A DNA stretch of 64,000 nucleotides. It comes from Saprospiraceae bacterium. GTDB taxonomy: Bacteria; Bacteroidota; Bacteroidia; Chitinophagales; Saprospiraceae. The notes beneath the pieces were generated by a model. It did not search any database, had not been told where the DNA came from, and was given only the letters and a program-made list of their open reading frames with translations. Where the stretch lies: positions 1,278,501-1,342,500 of the forward strand of contig JADJWV010000002.1 in NCBI GenBank assembly GCA_016716185.1, in the 5' to 3' direction. Of the stretch, positions 61,547-64,000 are shown piece after piece (positions within the stretch are counted from its first letter, which is position 1; each line of letters begins with the position of its first letter). The translations under genes and the position numbers were made by a program.

Positions 61547-61629
61547 CGTCTCTTTATGGGATAGGTATGCCATAAGGTATTGAAAATGTGTAATCTATAA
61601 AAATTCAAAAATTTCAGATAAACTAAAAT

Positions 61630-62004
61630 ATGCCTACTATTAATCAATTGATCCGAAAAGGACGGGAAAAAGTGGAGTACAAAAGTAAGTCCAGGGCCCT
61701 CCAGTCAAATCCGCAAAAAAGAGGGGTTTGCACCAGGGTTTATACGACCACTCCGAAAAAACCAAATTCCGCCCTCCGGAAAGTAGCCAAGGTGAGATTG
61801 ACCAACGGCATTGAGGTGATCTGTTACATCCCGGGTGAAGGCCACAACTTGCAGGAACACTCCATCGTACTGGTGCGTGGAGGCAGGGTCAAGGATCTTC
61901 CGGGTGTGCGTTATACCATCGTCAGAGGAGCCCTCGATACAGCCGGAGTGAATAACCGCAAAAAGAGCAGATCCAAGTACGGTAGTAAAAGACCTAAGAA
62001 ATAA
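61630..62004 (+). CDS. rpsL: 30S ribosomal protein S12
   Basis: A 124-residue protein with the strongly conserved PTINQLIRKGREKVEYKSKS start, KKPNSALRKVAKVRLTNGIE, CYIPGEGHNLQEHSIVLVRG, GGRVKDLPGVRYTIVRG and a basic end KKSRSKYGSKRPKK. S12 sits at the decoding centre of the 30S subunit. It is the first gene of the str operon, preceded by the promoter at 61516 and followed by rpsG after 34 bases. Lys-42/43 positions in TPKKPN are wild type, so no streptomycin-resistance change is seen there. Confidence 0.99.
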   Translation: MPTINQLIRKGREKVEYKSKSRALQSNPQKRGVCTRVYTTTPKKPNSALRKVAKVRLTNGIEVICYIPGEGHNLQEHSIVLVRGGRVKDLPGVRYTIVRGALDTAGVNNRKKSRSKYGSKRPKK

Positions 62005-62038
62005 AATATCATAATCGTCAAATAGATTTCCATCCTGC

Positions 62039-62506
62039 ATGAGAAAACATAAACCAAAAAAGCGAATTCTGGAACCAGACCCAAGGTTTGGAGATACTCT
62101 GGTGACTCAGTTTGTGAACAACATGATCTGGCAAGGTAAAAAGAGTACCGCCTACAGCATATTCTATAAGGCCATGGACCAGGTGGAATCCAAACTCAGC
62201 GAGAATCCGCACGAAGTTTGGCAACGCGCCCTCAACAACGTCATGCCTCACATCGAGGTTAAACCAAAGAGAATCGGAGGCGCCACATTCCAGATCCCTC
62301 AGGAAATGAGACCGGCCCGCAAAACGGTGACCGCCATCAAATGGCTGATCAAATATTCGCGTTTGCGCGCTGGAAAAGGAATGGCCGACAAACTTGCCAA
62401 CGAAATCATTTCAGCCAGCAAGAACGAAGGAGCTGCTGTTAAGAAAAGAGAAGACACACATAAAATGGCAGAGGCCAACAGGGCTTTCGCACATTTCAAA
62501 TCTTAA
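62039..62506 (+). CDS. rpsG: 30S ribosomal protein S7
   Basis: A 155-residue protein with normal S7 length and signatures LEPDPRFGDTLVTQFVNNMIW, VEVKP-type region (HIEVKPKRIGGATFQIPQEM) and RPARKTVTAIKWLIKYSRLR, ending ANRAFAHFKS. S7 nucleates 30S head assembly and contacts the tRNA exit site. It lies between rpsL and fusA as is usual in the str operon; fusA starts 15 bases after its stop. Confidence 0.99.
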   Translation: MRKHKPKKRILEPDPRFGDTLVTQFVNNMIWQGKKSTAYSIFYKAMDQVESKLSENPHEVWQRALNNVMPHIEVKPKRIGGATFQIPQEMRPARKTVTAIKWLIKYSRLRAGKGMADKLANEIISASKNEGAAVKKREDTHKMAEANRAFAHFKS

Positions 62507-62521
62507 TAATCTGAGTAAAGG

Positions 62522-64000
62522 ATGTCAAAGGATCTAAAATACTTGAGGAATATCGGAATTGCGGCGCACATCGATGCGGGTAAGACAACGACCACAGAAC
62601 GCATCCTTTATTATACAGGGCTTACTCACAAAATCGGAGAGGTGCACGATGGTGCAGCCACGATGGACTGGATGGCACAGGAACAGGAGCGTGGTATTAC
62701 CATTACTTCTGCGGCTACACAGACCAACTGGAACTGGAAAGAGCAGTCCTATACCGTTAATATTATAGATACTCCCGGGCACGTGGATTTTACCGTGGAA
62801 GTGAACCGTTCGCTGAGAGTACTCGACGGACTGGTTTTTCTCTTTAGTGCCGTTGACGGGGTAGAGCCTCAGAGCGAAACCAACTGGAGGCTGGCCGATA
62901 ACTATAAGGTACCCAGACTGGGTTTTGTCAATAAAATGGACCGCCAGGGTGCCGATTTTTTTAATGTAGTGAGTCAGGTGCGCACCATGTTGGGTTCCAA
63001 AGCAATTCCTTTGCAGGTTCCCATCGGCGCGGAAGAACACTTTACCGGTGTGGTGGATCTCATTACCAACAAAGCCATGATCTGGGACGAAGCTTCCAAA
63101 GGAATGTCTTATAAAGAAATTCCAATTCCGGCCGATATCGCTGATCAGGTACAGGAATGCCGCCAGGAACTCATCGAATCGATTGCCGAATACGACGACG
63201 ATCTGATGGTTAAATTCTTCGACAACCCCGATACCATTACCGAACAGGAAATGATCAACGCCATCCGTTCTGCAGTGTGCGATATGAAATTCGTACCCAT
63301 GCTTTGCGGTTCGGCTTTTAAAAATAAAGGCGTTCAGGCTGTGCTGGATGCAGTTTGTGCTTACCTTCCTTCTCCGGTCGATGTGGAAGCGGTAAAAGGT
63401 ACCCATCCGAAAACAGAGGAAGAATTGCTAAGGAAACCTTCAGCTACCGATCCTTTCGCTGCATTGGCATTCAAGGTGGCTACCGACCCCTTCGTGGGCC
63501 GTTTGGTTTTCATGCGCGTCTATTCAGGCCGTCTCGATGCAGGTTCGTATGTAATGAAAGTACGTACAGACAAAGACCGGATCATCATGGAAAAAGAGCG
63601 TATTTCCAGATTGTTCCTCATGCATGCCAACGATCGTAAATCCATCGAATTTGTAGAAGCAGGCGACATCGTTGCAGCTGTTGGTTTTAAAGATATTAAA
63701 ACTGGAGATACCCTCTGCGACGAGAACAATCCGATCATCCTGGAATCTATGGTATTCCCGGAACCGGTGATCTCTATCGCCATCGAACCGAAAACACAGA
63801 AAGATCAGGATAAACTGGGTATGTCTTTGGCGAAATTAGCTGAAGAAGACCCAACCTTCCGCGTGTTTACCGATGAAAATACGGGCCAGACCATCATCAG
63901 CGGAATGGGCGAGTTGCACCTGGAGATCATCGTCGATCGCCTCAAGCGCGAGTTTGGCGTAGAATGCAACCAGGGTGCTCCTCAGGTAAATTATAAGGAA
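62522..64000 (+). CDS. fusA: elongation factor G (3' end outside window)
   Basis: 493 codons are in the window, in frame to its last base. The start MSKDLKYLRNIGIAAHIDAG leads into the P-loop HIDAGKTTTTER, then a G2 region AQEQERGITITSAATQTN, G3 DTPGHVDFTVEVNRS and G4 VNKMDR, all of EF-G. The later part reads through domain II (AALAFKVATDPFVGRLVFMR) and into domain III (MGELHLEIIVDRLKRE). The protein drives tRNA translocation on the ribosome. Third gene of the str operon; no tufA or rpsJ is visible because the window ends. Confidence 0.99.
   Translation, partial: MSKDLKYLRNIGIAAHIDAGKTTTTERILYYTGLTHKIGEVHDGAATMDWMAQEQERGITITSAATQTNWNWKEQSYTVNIIDTPGHVDFTVEVNRSLRVLDGLVFLFSAVDGVEPQSETNWRLADNYKVPRLGFVNKMDRQGADFFNVVSQVRTMLGSKAIPLQVPIGAEEHFTGVVDLITNKAMIWDEASKGMSYKEIPIPADIADQVQECRQELIESIAEYDDDLMVKFFDNPDTITEQEMINAIRSAVCDMKFVPMLCGSAFKNKGVQAVLDAVCAYLPSPVDVEAVKGTHPKTEEELLRKPSATDPFAALAFKVATDPFVGRLVFMRVYSGRLDAGSYVMKVRTDKDRIIMEKERISRLFLMHANDRKSIEFVEAGDIVAAVGFKDIKTGDTLCDENNPIILESMVFPEPVISIAIEPKTQKDQDKLGMSLAKLAEEDPTFRVFTDENTGQTIISGMGELHLEIIVDRLKREFGVECNQGAPQVNYKE

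Noticed and set aside
1..64000. tRNA or rRNA genes and prophage structural genes
   Set aside because: No TPsiC-loop-type GTTCGA cloverleaf context and no capsid, terminase or tail proteins were found in any intergenic region or frame examined.

Overview
The window looks like a chromosomal segment of a Bacteroidota bacterium, plausibly a Saprospiraceae/Chitinophagia-type heterotroph. The sequence evidence is: several secreted proteins with type IX secretion (T9SS) type A and type B C-terminal domains, a UpxY-type NusG antiterminator, SPI/SPII signal peptides typical of the phylum, a TTTG-N19-TAnnTTTG promoter in front of the str ribosomal operon, and moderate-to-low G+C. The genus assignment is inference only.

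Layout. 0-15.6 kb: mostly ordinary chromosomal genes (DUF6544 protein, NTF2-like lipoprotein, T9SS kelch-like protein with a CRP/FNR-type palindrome in front, VOC protein, YitT, DODA-type dioxygenase, polyprenyl synthetase back-to-back with an amidohydrolase, a T9SS protein, TspO, SRPBCC). Between 4.3 and 12.9 kb the intergenic spaces carry unusual GCCT-rich 8-bp-period arrays and three copies of a 58-bp palindromic element. 15.9-17.1 kb: first of four near-identical IS5-type insertion sequences. 17.2-27.2 kb: a denitrification cluster: an NsrR-like Rrf2 regulator, norC, norB, a cytochrome cd1 nitrite reductase (nirS), a TonB-dependent receptor, an alginate-export-type porin, norQ and norD. 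Two GGACA-N4-TGTCC palindromes, one before the regulator and one before norC, give a simple autoregulated NO-responsive circuit. Together the genes would reduce nitrite to NO and NO to N2O in the periplasm; none of the heme d1 maturation genes is in the window.

27.8-36.1 kb: an orphan UpxY gene, a small fragment and two very large T9SS surface proteins. 36.3-51.2 kb: an A/T-rich accessory island with an IS21 terminal relic, three IS5-type copies, a frameshifted metalloprotease, two related four-TM proteins, a cupin, a TIR-like protein with a C-terminal beta-barrel-like domain, a TM-anchored protein with a similar barrel-like domain whose upstream partner is broken by an IS, an amidase pseudogene, a tandem pair of unknown paralogous proteins, and an attC-like imperfect palindrome. 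This island is the best candidate for an undescribed (possibly immunity/conflict-related) system, but no nucleotide cyclase is present and the function is inference. 51.3-54.5 kb: a two-gene unit of an STN-domain lipoprotein and an M64 metallopeptidase with tandem repeats. 55.3-58.3 kb: a TOTE-type primase-helicase, a known conflict-system component. 58.6-64 kb: LTA-synthase-like sulfatase, a GNAT acetyltransferase, then the conserved str operon rpsL-rpsG-fusA (fusA cut by the window end).

No rRNA, tRNA or CRISPR array was recognised.
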